Source: Mesorhizobium sp. Root102 (GTDB lineage Bacteria; Pseudomonadota; Alphaproteobacteria; Rhizobiales; Rhizobiaceae). Taken from it: DNA of 64,000 bases. The translations under genes were made by a program, and so were the position numbers. Where the stretch lies: positions 1 through 64,000 of the forward strand of contig NZ_LMCP01000044.1 in the NCBI RefSeq assembly GCF_001425625.1, given 5' to 3'. Numbering within the stretch: position 1 is the first letter of the stretch; each line of letters starts with the position of its first letter. The notes under the pieces were generated by a model. It was given only the letters and a program-made list of their open reading frames with translations. It did not search any database and was not told the DNA's origin. This document shows, one piece after another, positions 53,360-62,578 of this stretch.

Positions 53360-54138
53360 GGTCGGGCCTCTTCGCTCGGCCCTGTCAGCCGCAGTTCGGC
53401 GACGAAATCATAGGCGTCGCCCCGGTAGATGGAGCGGGTGAATTCGATCACCTTGCCGCTCGCCAGATAGGAAATGCGTTCGATGTGCAGGCCGGCGATG
53501 CCTGGCGGCACTTCGAGCAGGCGCGCGTCGCTGTCGCCGAGATTGGCGGCGGAAATGCGCTGCACCGCGCGCACCGGCCGGTTGCCGGTCAATTCCAGCG
53601 CCGCATAGAGCGAGGAGCCTATATCGGCGGGATCGGGCAGCACGCTGGCCGACAGCGAGGCGCGTTCGATCGCCAGCGGCGTGTCGTTGGCAATGCGCAG
53701 GCGCGCCACGCGTGCCACCAGTTCGCTCGACGACAGGCCGAGCACCATCATCTCGTCGGGCGAGGGCGCGTAAAGGCCGCGATCGAGCCAGGCCGAACGC
53801 ACCGCCATGCCGCGCCGCGCCATGTCCTCGGTGAACGAGGTCAGCCGTGACAGCGACTGTTCGACACGCTCCATGCGCGGCGCCACGAAGGTGCCGGAGC
53901 CGTGGCGCTGCACCAGGATGCCGCCCTTGACCAGGTCCTGCACCGCCTTGCGCACGGTGACGCGCGAAATGTCGGCCTTGGTGGCGATGTCGCGCTCGGA
54001 GGGCAGCGCGTCGCCCGGTCCGATCAGGCCGCGATTGACCGCGTCCTCGATGCTCTTGCGAAGCTGCAGATAGAGCGGCGCGCCGCTCTGCGCCTGATGT
54101 TTCAGCGTGGCGAAAATCTGGTCGGCGGCCTCGCTCAT
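53356..54138 (-). CDS. GntR-family regulator, HutC/UTRA type (NagR-like)
   Basis: 260 residues from ATG 54138. GntR winged helix (about 15-85; LYLQLRKSIEDAVNRGLIGPG, ISRVTVRKAVQDLVKGG) plus a UTRA ligand domain (about 100-245). HutC-type proteins in NagR/DasR families bind GlcN-6-P or GlcNAc-6-P and repress amino-sugar genes. It sits inside the kinase/deaminase/nagA operon, overlapping its neighbours by 4 bp. The TGGTATT repeats at 55039-55202 are its likely targets. Confidence 0.88.
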   Translation of the reverse strand: MSEAADQIFATLKHQAQSGAPLYLQLRKSIEDAVNRGLIGPGDALPSERDIATKADISRVTVRKAVQDLVKGGILVQRHGSGTFVAPRMERVEQSLSRLTSFTEDMARRGMAVRSAWLDRGLYAPSPDEMMVLGLSSSELVARVARLRIANDTPLAIERASLSASVLPDPADIGSSLYAALELTGNRPVRAVQRISAANLGDSDARLLEVPPGIAGLHIERISYLASGKVIEFTRSIYRGDAYDFVAELRLTGPSEEARP

Positions 54139-55016
54139 CGCGCCGCCTCCGCGTGTCCGGCAAAAAGGCGGACCGCCATCTGCACCGCGCCGCCCAGTGC
54201 GTCGTCGAGCGGCGGCTTCAGCAGAGCCCGGTAGCGGGCAGACAGCCGCGGCGCGTAAAGCGGCGCCAGCCCACCGAGCAGGCAAAGCGGCGCATCGTCC
54301 GCGAGATCGAGCGCGCCGAGCGAGGCCTCGACATCGGCGACCACCCTGTCGAGGATCCAGTTGGCGACGCTGTCGCCTTTCTCTGCATGCTCGAACACCT
54401 TGGGCGCGAAGCCGCCGAAATCGCCCGGCTTGGCATTGGTGGTGAATTCGACCACGTCCTCCGGATTGTTGCGAAAAACGGCCAGCATGCTCTGCGTCAG
54501 CGGCGAGCCGGCGCGGACGCCGTCATAGGCAAGCAGTGTCTGTTCGAGCAGGTCGCGGCCGATGCGGGCGCCGCTGCCCTGGTCGCCGACCTGGAAGCCC
54601 CAGCCGCCGATGGCGCGCGATTTGCCGTTCTTGCGCGCCATATAGGCGGTGCCGGTGCCGAGGATCGCCATGGCGCCGTCACCCGAGCCGACAGCGCCTT
54701 CCAGCGCGATTTCGGCGTCGGTCTCGACGCGGCTGATGCTGAACGGCAGGATCGCTTCGAGCTGCTGCCGGTAGGTGCCGACATTGGCGCCGGCAAGGCC
54801 GAGAATTGCGGATGTCTGCGGGATCAGTTCCGGATCCTGCCCGGCGGCGATGAACGCCTGCCTGGCGGCATCGACGATGTTCGAGCGGGCGCCGGTCAGA
54901 TCGGTGCGGATGTTGGCGGCGCCGCTCTTGGCGCGGCCAATGACTGCACCATCCGCTGTTGCCAGGGCGGCCCTGCAGCTGGTGCCGCCGCCATCGATTC
55001 CGAGTACGAAATTCAC
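54135..55016 (-). CDS. BadF/BadG-type sugar kinase (GlcNAc/MurNAc kinase-like)
   Basis: 293 residues from GTG 55016, behind GGAGGAG. It opens with the phosphate-binding motif LGIDGGGTSCRAAL and has AILGTGTAYMAR and GWGFQVGDQGSGARIG, typical of BadF/BadG/BcrA-type N-acetylhexosamine kinases. It should phosphorylate GlcNAc or MurNAc at O6 in the cytosol; clostridial MurK of this family takes both. First gene of the leftward operon. It is needed here because no PTS is encoded. Confidence 0.87.
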   Translation of the reverse strand: MNFVLGIDGGGTSCRAALATADGAVIGRAKSGAANIRTDLTGARSNIVDAARQAFIAAGQDPELIPQTSAILGLAGANVGTYRQQLEAILPFSISRVETDAEIALEGAVGSGDGAMAILGTGTAYMARKNGKSRAIGGWGFQVGDQGSGARIGRDLLEQTLLAYDGVRAGSPLTQSMLAVFRNNPEDVVEFTTNAKPGDFGGFAPKVFEHAEKGDSVANWILDRVVADVEASLGALDLADDAPLCLLGGLAPLYAPRLSARYRALLKPPLDDALGGAVQMAVRLFAGHAEAAR

Positions 55017-55038
55017 GTGAATTCTCCTCCGGGCGGAT

Positions 55039-55202
55039 AATACCAATAAAATACCAATAGCCAAGGGTTAATTTCCGTTTCAAAAAGATTAAGGTGTATT
55101 TTATTGAAAAACCAAGGCATTTCGTCGGCTCAGCGATTTCCGACCAGCGAATTCGTTAATGCGTGTGGACAAGTGGTATTTTTTTGGTATTGTTCCGGTA
55201 TT
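55039..55202. promoter_or_regulatory. Divergent regulatory region with TGGTATT repeats every 11 bp
   Basis: AATACCA (TGGTATT on the other strand) occurs at 55039-55045 and 55050-55056, just before the kinase start. TGGTATT occurs at 55174-55180 and 55185-55191, with CGGTATT at 55196-55202, just before murQ. All steps are 11 bp, one helical turn, so bound proteins would lie on one DNA face. The sites face both promoters and are likely operators of the GntR-UTRA protein (53356-54138). Confidence 0.7.
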
Positions 55203-55214
55203 GGAGGAACCGGG

Positions 55215-56165
55215 ATGGCCGAAACGCGCACCGAAGCGCTTCACCAGAATGCCGAGGGGCTGGATATCCAGGCCCCGGACGCCATCCTTTCCTATTTGGC
55301 CGATGCGCAGATCGAAGCCGCAACGGTCGTGCGCCAAGCCATTCCATCCATCGCCAGGGCGGCCGAGATCATCGCGGGCAGGCTGAACAGCGGCGGCAAG
55401 CTTGCCTACGCCGCGGCCGGCAGCTCCGGCCTGATGGCGCTGGCCGACGCACTGGAATTGCCGGGTACCTTCGGCATTCACCGCGGCCGCATCGCCATCC
55501 TGATCGCCGGCGGCGACGATGCCTTCCGCACACTGGCCGGCGGGCCGGAAGACGACACCGAGGAGGCCGCGGCAGCGGTCGCCAATGCCGGCATCGGCAA
55601 GGGCGACTGCCTGATCGCCATTTCGGCCAGCGGCACGACGCCCTATGCCGTCAAGGCGATCGAGGAAGCCACCCGTCGGGGTGCCGCTACCATCGGCATT
55701 GCCAACAACAGGGGCACGCCGCTGCTCAACCTGGCCGATGTGGCGGTCCTACTCGAAACGCCGCCGGAACTGATCGCCGGCTCGACGCGCATGGGCGCCG
55801 GCACCGCCCAGAAGATCGCGCTCAACATGCTGTCGACGCTGACTGCGGTGCATCTCGGCCATGTGCATGACGGCTACATGGTCAATTTGATGGCCGACAA
55901 CATCAAGCTGCGCGACCGCGCGGCGCGCATCGTCGCCGCCGTCAGCGGGCGCGGCACGGACGAAGCCGCCCGCCTGCTCGAAAAGAGCGGCGGCGCGGTC
56001 AAGACCGCCATTCTGCTTGCCGCCGGCGCCGACAGCGCCGACGCGGCGCAGAAGATACTGGAAGAGGCCGGCCAGAAGCTGCGGCCGGCCCTTTCCGCGC
56101 TGGGGCATGATCCCGAAAAGTGGAAACCGGTTTTTGGGAAAGATCATGCCCGAACAAAGAAATAG
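55215..56165 (+). CDS. murQ: N-acetylmuramic acid 6-phosphate etherase
   Basis: 316 residues from ATG 55215 (GGAGG upstream). SIS-fold etherase: 'KLAYAAAGSSGLMALADALE', AISASGTTPYAVKAI and 'ELIAGSTRMGAGTAQKIALN' are family marks. It splits the lactyl ether of MurNAc-6-P to GlcNAc-6-P and D-lactate. The last 20 or so residues (GHDPEKWKPVFGKDHARTKK) are encoded by a palindromic repeat and are not part of the enzyme family. It diverges from the kinase operon. Confidence 0.92.
   Translation: MAETRTEALHQNAEGLDIQAPDAILSYLADAQIEAATVVRQAIPSIARAAEIIAGRLNSGGKLAYAAAGSSGLMALADALELPGTFGIHRGRIAILIAGGDDAFRTLAGGPEDDTEEAAAAVANAGIGKGDCLIAISASGTTPYAVKAIEEATRRGAATIGIANNRGTPLLNLADVAVLLETPPELIAGSTRMGAGTAQKIALNMLSTLTAVHLGHVHDGYMVNLMADNIKLRDRAARIVAAVSGRGTDEAARLLEKSGGAVKTAILLAAGADSADAAQKILEEAGQKLRPALSALGHDPEKWKPVFGKDHARTKK
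56103..56151. repeat. Palindromic repeat inside the 3' end of murQ
   Basis: GGGCATGATC (56103-56112) and GATCATGCCC (56142-56151) are perfect inverted repeats with an internal AAAACC/GGTTTTT-type pairing. The same family (GCATGATCCC ... GATCATGC) is widespread in rhizobial genomes and is related to 28018-28065. Here it is translated as the C-terminal tail of MurQ. Confidence 0.8.
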
Positions 56166-56283
56166 AGCCATGTTTCATCCCGATTTCCATCGGGGGAAAC
56201 AGGGCTTGCGAGGGGAGCAAGGCGTCAAAAGCCTCTGTTCTCATCAAAACCGAACCTGAAAAAGGTCAACAGGGAGACTGAGC

Positions 56284-57543
56284 ATGACAACGAAACTACT
56301 GACGGCACTGCTTCTGGGCACCAGCATTCTCGGCTCGGCCGGGGTTGCCTATGCCGCAGACGTAACGCTCAACATCGAAAGCTGGCGCGGTGACGACCTT
56401 GCCATCTGGAAGGACAAGCTGATCCCGGCTTTCGAAGCCAAGAACCCGGGCATCAAGGTGGTGTTCGCGCCGTCGGCTCCAACTGAATATGACGCGGCGC
56501 TGGGCGCCAAGCTCGCCGCCGGCTCGGCGGGCGACCTGATCACCTGCCGCCCGTTCGACAAGTCGCTTGAACTGTTCAAGAAGGGCAACCTTGCCGACCT
56601 CTCGGCGCTGCCCGGCATGGAAAATTTCTCGCCGGTGGCCAAGTCCGCCTGGCAGACCGACGACGGCAAGTCGAGCTTCTGCGTGCCGATGGCCTCGGTC
56701 ATCCACGGCTTCATCTACAACAAGGACGCCTTCGACAAGCTCGGCATCAAGGTGCCGGAGACCCGCGACGAGTTCTTCGCCGCGCTCGATAAGATCAAGG
56801 CTGACGGCACCTACATCCCGATGGCGATGGGCACCAAGGATCTCTGGGAAGCCGCGACCATGGGCTACCAGAACATCGGCCCCAACTACTGGAAGGGCGA
56901 GGACGGCCGCGCGGCGCTGATCAAGGGCGATCAGAAGCTGACCGACAAGGACTGGGTCGCGCCGTATGAGGAACTGGCCAAGTGGAAGCCTTATCTTGGC
57001 GACGGCTTCGAGGCCCAGACCTATCCGGACAGCCAGAACCTGTTCACGCTCGGTCGCGCCGCCATCTACCCGGCCGGATCGTGGGAAATCGGCCTGTTCA
57101 ACACCCAGGCCCAGTTCAAGATGGGCGCGTTCCCGCCGCCGGTCGAGAAGGCCGGCGACACCTGCTACATCTCCGACCATACCGATATCGGCATGGGCCT
57201 GAATGCGGCTTCGAAGAACGCCGACGCGGCCAAGACCTTCCTGTCCTGGGTGGCCTCGCCGGATTTCGCCACCATCTACGCCAACGCGCTGCCGGGCTTC
57301 TTCAGCCTGAACTCCGCGCCGGTGAAGATGGAAGACCCGCTTGCGCAGGAATTCGTCTCCTGGCGCGGCAAGTGCAAGTCGACGATCCGCTCGACCTATC
57401 AGATCCTGTCGCGTGGCACGCCGAACCTCGAGAACGAGACGTGGGTTGAATCGGCCAACGTAATAAACGGCACCGACACCCCGGAAGCTGCGGCCAAGAA
57501 GCTGCAGACCGGTCTCGACAGCTGGTACAAGCCGGCCAAGTAA
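56284..57543 (+). CDS. ABC transporter sugar-binding protein
   Basis: 419 residues with a signal peptide (1-24, AYA/A). The family-1 extracellular solute-binding fold is visible in 'IESWRGDDLAIWKDKLIPAF', then FYNKDAFDKLGI-like (FIYNKDAFDKLG) and PAGSWEIGLF. By context it brings GlcNAc, MurNAc or chito/muro-oligosaccharides to the permeases. It has GGGAG before the ATG. A stem-loop after the gene may raise its level over the permeases. Confidence 0.88.
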   Translation: MTTKLLTALLLGTSILGSAGVAYAADVTLNIESWRGDDLAIWKDKLIPAFEAKNPGIKVVFAPSAPTEYDAALGAKLAAGSAGDLITCRPFDKSLELFKKGNLADLSALPGMENFSPVAKSAWQTDDGKSSFCVPMASVIHGFIYNKDAFDKLGIKVPETRDEFFAALDKIKADGTYIPMAMGTKDLWEAATMGYQNIGPNYWKGEDGRAALIKGDQKLTDKDWVAPYEELAKWKPYLGDGFEAQTYPDSQNLFTLGRAAIYPAGSWEIGLFNTQAQFKMGAFPPPVEKAGDTCYISDHTDIGMGLNAASKNADAAKTFLSWVASPDFATIYANALPGFFSLNSAPVKMEDPLAQEFVSWRGKCKSTIRSTYQILSRGTPNLENETWVESANVINGTDTPEAAAKKLQTGLDSWYKPAK

Positions 57544-57559
57544 GGGCTCAGGCAACGGG

Positions 57560-57587
57560 ACCGGCCGGGCGCATGCCTGGCCGGTTT
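57560..57587 (+). terminator. Intercistronic stem-loop after the binding-protein gene
   Basis: ACCGGCC (57560-57566) pairs with GGCCGGT (57579-57585), with GGGC/GCCT partly extending the stem, and TTT after it. With only a short T-tract it may act as a partial terminator or mRNA stabiliser between binding protein and permeases. Confidence 0.5.
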
Positions 57588-57797
57588 CGGACCAGCCTGA
57601 TCATTCAGAGTGCGTCCATTCAGAATGCGATTGTTGGCACCGCCTCTCGGCCTTACCCTCCCTTTGTGGGGAAAGGCTAGCTGATCAGTCGCAGGCCTTT
57701 GTTCTTGCCGCATCGGGCAAGAATGTTCGGGCCGTGCATCGAGGCATCAACTAGCATCGATACCCTTTGGAACCGAGAGACGGCGGGGACCGAACTC

Positions 57798-58727
57798 ATG
57801 GCCGCAGATATCAGACCGAAAAGACCGTTCCGCTGGCACATCGGCATCTTCCTGGCGCCGGCCGTGCTTGTCTACACGGCGATCATGATCCTGCCTTTGG
57901 CCGGTACGCTGCAGCTCTCGCTGTTCCGCAACATCGAGCAGCACCAGGTCTTCGTCGGGCTGCAAAACTTCCGCATGCTGTTCGGCGATCCCAACTGGTC
58001 GGTGGGTTTCTGGAACGCGCTCAGGAACAACACCTGGTTCTTCATCATCCACATGGTCGTGCAGAATCCGATCGGCGTCATGCTGGCGGCCCTGCTGTCC
58101 AGCCCAAGACTGAGATTTGCGGCCTTCTACCGCACGGCGATCTTCGTGCCGACCATCCTGTCCTTCGTCATCGTCGGCTTCGCCTGGAAGCTGATCCTGT
58201 CGCCGCTATGGGGCGTGGCGCCGCATCTGATGGATCTTGTCGGGCTGAAAAGCCTGTTCACGCCATGGCTGGGCAAGGAACAATATGCGCTGACCGCGCT
58301 CAGCCTGATCTCGGTGTGGCAGTTCGTCGGCATTCCGATGATGCTGATCTACGCCGCCCTGCTGTCGATTCCCGAAGAGGTGATCGAGGCGGCTGAATGC
58401 GACGGCATCACCGGCCTGTCGCAGTTCTGGAAGATCAAGCTGCCGCTGATCCTGCCGTCGATCGGCATCATCTCGATCCTGACCTTCGTCGGCAATTTCA
58501 ACGCCTTCGACCTGATCTACACCGCGCAAGGGGCGCTGGCCGGACCGAACTATTCCACCGACATTCTCGGCACCTTCCTCTACCGCGCCTTCTTCGGCTT
58601 CCAGCTGCAAACCGGCGACCCCAACATGGGTGCGGCGATCGCCACGATGATGTTCCTGATCATCCTTGGCGGCGTCTGCGTCTACCTCTTCCTCGTGCAG
58701 ACGCGCCTGCGTCGCTACCAGTTCTGA
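57798..58727 (+). CDS. ABC transporter permease 1 (MalF-type)
   Basis: 309 residues from ATG 57798. Six hydrophobic helices, and the EAA loop 'IPEEVIEAAECDGITGLSQF' that docks the ATPase. Carbohydrate-uptake CUT1 family. It lies 11 bp before the second permease and 254 bp after the binding-protein gene. Confidence 0.9.
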   Translation: MAADIRPKRPFRWHIGIFLAPAVLVYTAIMILPLAGTLQLSLFRNIEQHQVFVGLQNFRMLFGDPNWSVGFWNALRNNTWFFIIHMVVQNPIGVMLAALLSSPRLRFAAFYRTAIFVPTILSFVIVGFAWKLILSPLWGVAPHLMDLVGLKSLFTPWLGKEQYALTALSLISVWQFVGIPMMLIYAALLSIPEEVIEAAECDGITGLSQFWKIKLPLILPSIGIISILTFVGNFNAFDLIYTAQGALAGPNYSTDILGTFLYRAFFGFQLQTGDPNMGAAIATMMFLIILGGVCVYLFLVQTRLRRYQF

Positions 58728-58737
58728 GGGGCAAGAG

Positions 58738-59577
58738 ATGAGCACCGCCACCCGTTCGCTGCCCCGCACCATCGGCGCCCACGCGATCCTGTTGACCTAC
58801 ACGGTGATCGCGCTGTTTCCGGTGATCCTCGTCATCATGAACTCGTTCAAGTCGCGTGCCGGCATCTTTGGCGCGCCGCTGACGCCGCCGACGCCAAAGA
58901 CCTTCGACCTGATCGGCTACACCACCGTTATCGGCCAGGGCGACTTCATCCACTATTTCCAGAACAGCCTCGTTGTCACCGTCGCATCGCTGTTCTTCGT
59001 GCTTCTGTTCGGCGCCATGGCTGCGTTTGCGCTGTCGGAATACCGCTTTCGCGGCAATTCGCTGATGGGCCTCTATCTGGCGCTCGGCATCATGATCCCG
59101 ATCCGCCTCGGCACTGTCGCCATCCTGCAATTGATGGTGGCGAGCGGACTGGTCAACACGCTGACGGCGCTGATCCTGGTCTACACCGCGCAAGGCCTGC
59201 CGCTCGCCGTCTTCATCCTGTCGGAATTCATGAAGCAGGTGTCCGACGATCTGAAGAATGCCGGCCGCATCGACGGCCTGTCCGAATACACCATCTTCTT
59301 CCGGCTGGTGCTGCCACTGGTCAGACCGTCGATGGCGACGGTCGCCGTCTTCACCATGATCCCGATCTGGAACGATCTGTGGTTCCCGCTGATCCTGGCG
59401 CCGTCGGAAGAAACCAAGACGGTGACGCTCGGCGCGCAGCTCTTCCTCGGCCAGTTCGTCACCAACTGGAACGCCATCCTGGCCGCGCTGTCGCTGGCGA
59501 TCATGCCGGTGCTGATCCTCTACGTCATCTTCTCGCGGCAGCTGATCCGCGGCATTACCTCCGGAGCCGTCAAGTGA
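58738..59577 (+). CDS. ABC transporter permease 2 (MalG-type)
   Basis: 279 residues from ATG 58738. Six helices; the EAA-like loop reads 'MKQVSDDLKNAGRIDGLSEY', with the conserved G in place. CUT1 family partner of the preceding permease. It overlaps the oxidoreductase gene by 4 bp (GTGA). Confidence 0.9.
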   Translation: MSTATRSLPRTIGAHAILLTYTVIALFPVILVIMNSFKSRAGIFGAPLTPPTPKTFDLIGYTTVIGQGDFIHYFQNSLVVTVASLFFVLLFGAMAAFALSEYRFRGNSLMGLYLALGIMIPIRLGTVAILQLMVASGLVNTLTALILVYTAQGLPLAVFILSEFMKQVSDDLKNAGRIDGLSEYTIFFRLVLPLVRPSMATVAVFTMIPIWNDLWFPLILAPSEETKTVTLGAQLFLGQFVTNWNAILAALSLAIMPVLILYVIFSRQLIRGITSGAVK

Positions 59578-60635
59578 GTTCGCAAACACCCCTGCGCGTC
59601 GTTGTCGCCGGCCTCGGCAATATGGGCCGCAGCCATGCGCTGGCCTTTCACACCAATCCTGGCTTCCAGATCGCCGCACTGATCAACCGCTCCGACGTGC
59701 CGCTGCCGGAAGGACTGTCGGGCTATGGCATCAGGCGCTCCTTCGACGAGGCGCTGCGCGAGGAAAAGCCGGATGTCGCCTGCATCGCCACCTATTCCGA
59801 CAGCCATGCCGACTATGCGGTGAAGGCCTTCGAGGCCGGCTGCCATGTCTTCGTCGAAAAGCCGCTGGCAACGACCGTGGCCGATGCCAAGCGTGTCGTC
59901 GCGGCGGCCAAGGCCAACGGCAGAAAACTGGTGATCGGCTACATCCTGCGCCATCACCCGTCCTGGATCAGGCTGATCGCCGAGGCGCGCAAGCTCGGCG
60001 GCCCCTACGTCTTCCGCATGAACCTCAACCAGCAATCCTCGGGCCATACCTGGGAGACGCACAAGCAGTTGATGCAGACGACGTCGCCGATCGTCGACTG
60101 CGGCGTGCACTATCTCGACGTCATGCTGCAGATCACCGATGCGAAGCCGATCGAGGTGCGCGGCATGGGGGTGCGGCTGACCGAGGAGGTGGCGCCCTCG
60201 ATGTACAATTATGGCCACCTGCAGGTCCTGTTCGATGACGGTTCCGTCGGCTGGTATGAAGCCGGCTGGGGGCCGATGATCTCGGAAACGGCGTTCTTCG
60301 TGAAGGACGTCATTTCGCCGAATGGCTGCGTGTCGATCGTCATGAAGGAGGGCGTCAAGTCCGATGACATCGACACCCACACTAAGACCTCGACCATCCG
60401 CCTGCACAGTTCCGCGACCGGCGCGGACGGCAGATTCGTCAAAGCCGACGAAATGCTGTCGATGGAAGGCGAACCCGGCCACCAGGACCTCTGCGACCTC
60501 GAACAGGCCTTCGTGCTGAAGGCGATCCGCGAGGATCTCGATCTCACCAAACACATGGACGACGCGGTCAAATCGCTCGCCGTCTGCCTTGCCGCCGACG
60601 AGAGCGTGCGCAGCGGCGCCGCCGTGAAACTCTAG
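59574..60635 (+). CDS. Gfo/Idh/MocA-family oxidoreductase
   Basis: 353 residues from GTG 59574. Rossmann motif VAGLGNMGRSH, then HVFVEKPLATTVADAKR with the catalytic Lys, and a C-terminal dimerisation domain. Family members oxidise or dehydrate sugars such as inositol, aminosugars or 1,6-anhydrosugars. Placed between permease and ATPase genes, it most likely acts on the imported compound. Substrate not determinable. Confidence 0.88.
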   Translation: MSSQTPLRVVVAGLGNMGRSHALAFHTNPGFQIAALINRSDVPLPEGLSGYGIRRSFDEALREEKPDVACIATYSDSHADYAVKAFEAGCHVFVEKPLATTVADAKRVVAAAKANGRKLVIGYILRHHPSWIRLIAEARKLGGPYVFRMNLNQQSSGHTWETHKQLMQTTSPIVDCGVHYLDVMLQITDAKPIEVRGMGVRLTEEVAPSMYNYGHLQVLFDDGSVGWYEAGWGPMISETAFFVKDVISPNGCVSIVMKEGVKSDDIDTHTKTSTIRLHSSATGADGRFVKADEMLSMEGEPGHQDLCDLEQAFVLKAIREDLDLTKHMDDAVKSLAVCLAADESVRSGAAVKL

Positions 60636-60650
60636 AACAGGGACGAAGCC

Positions 60651-61649
60651 GTGGGCTCGCTGAACATCGAGAACGTGAAGAAGGCCTTCGGGCCGGTCGA
60701 GGTGCTGAAGGGCATCAACCTCGAAGTGAATGATGGCGAATTCGTCGTCTTCGTCGGCCCGTCCGGCTGCGGCAAGTCGACCTTGCTCAGGGTCATTGCC
60801 GGACTGGAGGATTCGACCTCGGGCCGCGTCGTCATCGACGGCGAGGATGTCTCGGCCACGCCGCCGGCCAAGCGCGGCATCGCCATGGTGTTCCAGACCT
60901 ATGCGCTCTACCCGCATCTGACGGTGAAGAACAATATGGGCCTCGGCCTCAAGCAGGCCGGCACGCCCGCGGCCGAGATCGAGCGCCGCATCGGCATCGC
61001 CTCGTCGATGCTGTCCCTGGAACCCTATCTAGAGCGGCGGCCGGCCGAACTCTCCGGCGGCCAGCGCCAGCGCGTCGCCATCGGCCGCGCCGTGGTGCGC
61101 GAGCCCAAGCTTTTTCTGTTCGACGAACCGTTGTCGAACCTCGACGCGGCGCTGCGCGTCAACACGCGTCTGGAAATCGCGCAGTTGCACCGCCGGTTGA
61201 AGGCAACGATGATCTACGTCACCCACGACCAGGTCGAGGCGATGACGCTGGCCGACAAGATCGTCGTGCTCAATGCCGGCCGTATCGAGCAGATCGGCGG
61301 CCCAATGGAACTCTACAATTCGCCGGCAAATGAGTTCGTCGCCGGCTTCATCGGCTCACCGAAGATGAATTTCGTGGACGGCGCTCGCCTCGGCGAAACG
61401 GCCAAGACCATCGGCGTGCGGCCGGAACACCTGACCGTCGATCCGACATCCGGCGCCTGGAAGGGAACGGTGGTGCACGCCGAGCACCTCGGCGCCGACA
61501 CCAATCTCTATCTCGACTGCGAGAAGGCCGGGCTGATCACCGTGCGCATTTTCGGCGTCTACGATGCCGAACCGGGCGCGACGCTGTACGCGACGCCGGA
61601 TCCGGCGAAGACCTATCGGTTTGGAGCGGATGGGAAGGTGTTGAAGTAA
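60651..61649 (+). CDS. ABC transporter ATPase (UgpC/MsiK type)
   Basis: 332 residues from GTG 60651. Walker [10 protein letters not shown], signature [14 protein letters not shown], Walker [14 protein letters not shown], switch His in [10 protein letters not shown], and a C-terminal TOBE regulatory domain (about 240-330). It energises the CUT1 permeases upstream. Last gene of the rightward set; an inverted repeat follows. Confidence 0.93.
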   Translation: MGSLNIENVKKAFGPVEVLKGINLEVNDGEFVVFVGPSGCGKSTLLRVIAGLEDSTSGRVVIDGEDVSATPPAKRGIAMVFQTYALYPHLTVKNNMGLGLKQAGTPAAEIERRIGIASSMLSLEPYLERRPAELSGGQRQRVAIGRAVVREPKLFLFDEPLSNLDAALRVNTRLEIAQLHRRLKATMIYVTHDQVEAMTLADKIVVLNAGRIEQIGGPMELYNSPANEFVAGFIGSPKMNFVDGARLGETAKTIGVRPEHLTVDPTSGAWKGTVVHAEHLGADTNLYLDCEKAGLITVRIFGVYDAEPGATLYATPDPAKTYRFGADGKVLK

Positions 61650-61667
61650 TCTGGTGCGCCGACGCTT

Positions 61668-61698
61668 CTTCCCTTCTCCCACAAGGAGAGAAGGGAAG
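61668..61698. terminator. Inverted repeat between convergent genes
   Basis: TTCCCTTCTCC (61669-61679) pairs with GGAGAgAAGGGAA (61685-61697), with one bulge. It sits between the ABC ATPase and the convergent FAH-family gene and could terminate both, or be a small intergenic repeat. Confidence 0.5.
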
Positions 61699-61706
61699 AG
61701 CTGCGC

Positions 61707-62552
61707 CTACACGTCAGCCTTGAACGTCTGCTTCTGCTGGCCGAGTCCTTCAATGCCCAGCTCCACCACATCACCCGCCTTCAAGAACACCGGAGGCTTC
61801 ATGCCGAGGCCAACGCCGGGCGGCGTGCCGGTGGAGATGATGTCGCCGGGGTGCAGCGACATGAACTGGCTGAGATAGGACACCAGATACTTGACGCCAT
61901 AGACCATGGTCTTGGTCGAGCCGTTCTGCATCGTCTTGCCGTTGACCGTCAGCCACATCTTGATGTTCTGCGGATCGGCGACCTCGTCCTTGGTCACCAG
62001 CCACGGGCCGGTCGGACCGAACGTGTCGCAGCTCTTGCCTTTGGTCCATTGGCCTTGCCGCTCGGCCTGGAAGGCGCGTTCGGAGACATCGTGGGCAACG
62101 CAGTAGCCGGCGACGTAGTCGAGCGCGTCGGCTTCGTTGACATATTTCGCCGTCTTGCCGATGACCACGGCCAGTTCGACTTCCCAGTCGGTCTTCACCG
62201 ACCCGCGCGGGATCAGCACGTCGTCATTCGGCCCGACAATGGCCGAACTTGCCTTCATGAAGATGATCGGCTCCGGCGGCACGGTGGCGCCGGTTTCGGC
62301 GGCATGGTCGGAATAGTTGAGGCCGATGCAGATGAACTTGCCGGTGCCCGCAACGCAGGCGCCGAGGCGCGGGCTGCCGGAAACCGCCGGCAGCGATTTC
62401 GGATCGAGCTTGGCCAATGCCGCCAGCGATGCCGGATCGAGTGCCTTGCCACCGATGTCGGCGACGTGGCCAGTGAGATCGCGGATCGTTCCATCCGCAT
62501 CGAGCAGGCCGGGGCGTTCGCTCCCGACCTCGCCATAGCGCAGCAGCTTCAT
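61707..62552 (-). CDS. Fumarylacetoacetate hydrolase family protein (2,4-diketo-3-deoxy-sugar hydrolase-like)
   Basis: 281 residues. FAH-fold metal ligands are in 'DWEVELAVVIGKTAKYVNE' and ICIGLNYSDHA; GDIISTGTPPGVG is the typical C-terminal loop. Paired with the SDR next to it (62579-63310), it fits the non-phosphorylative L-fucose route, in which 2,4-diketo-3-deoxy-L-fuconate is split to pyruvate and lactate. Other FAH members act on aromatic ring-cleavage products, so this is context-based. Confidence 0.83.
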   Translation of the reverse strand: MKLLRYGEVGSERPGLLDADGTIRDLTGHVADIGGKALDPASLAALAKLDPKSLPAVSGSPRLGACVAGTGKFICIGLNYSDHAAETGATVPPEPIIFMKASSAIVGPNDDVLIPRGSVKTDWEVELAVVIGKTAKYVNEADALDYVAGYCVAHDVSERAFQAERQGQWTKGKSCDTFGPTGPWLVTKDEVADPQNIKMWLTVNGKTMQNGSTKTMVYGVKYLVSYLSQFMSLHPGDIISTGTPPGVGLGMKPPVFLKAGDVVELGIEGLGQQKQTFKADV

Positions 62553-62578
62553 GTCATGCTCTCCTCAGTCAGATTGGT

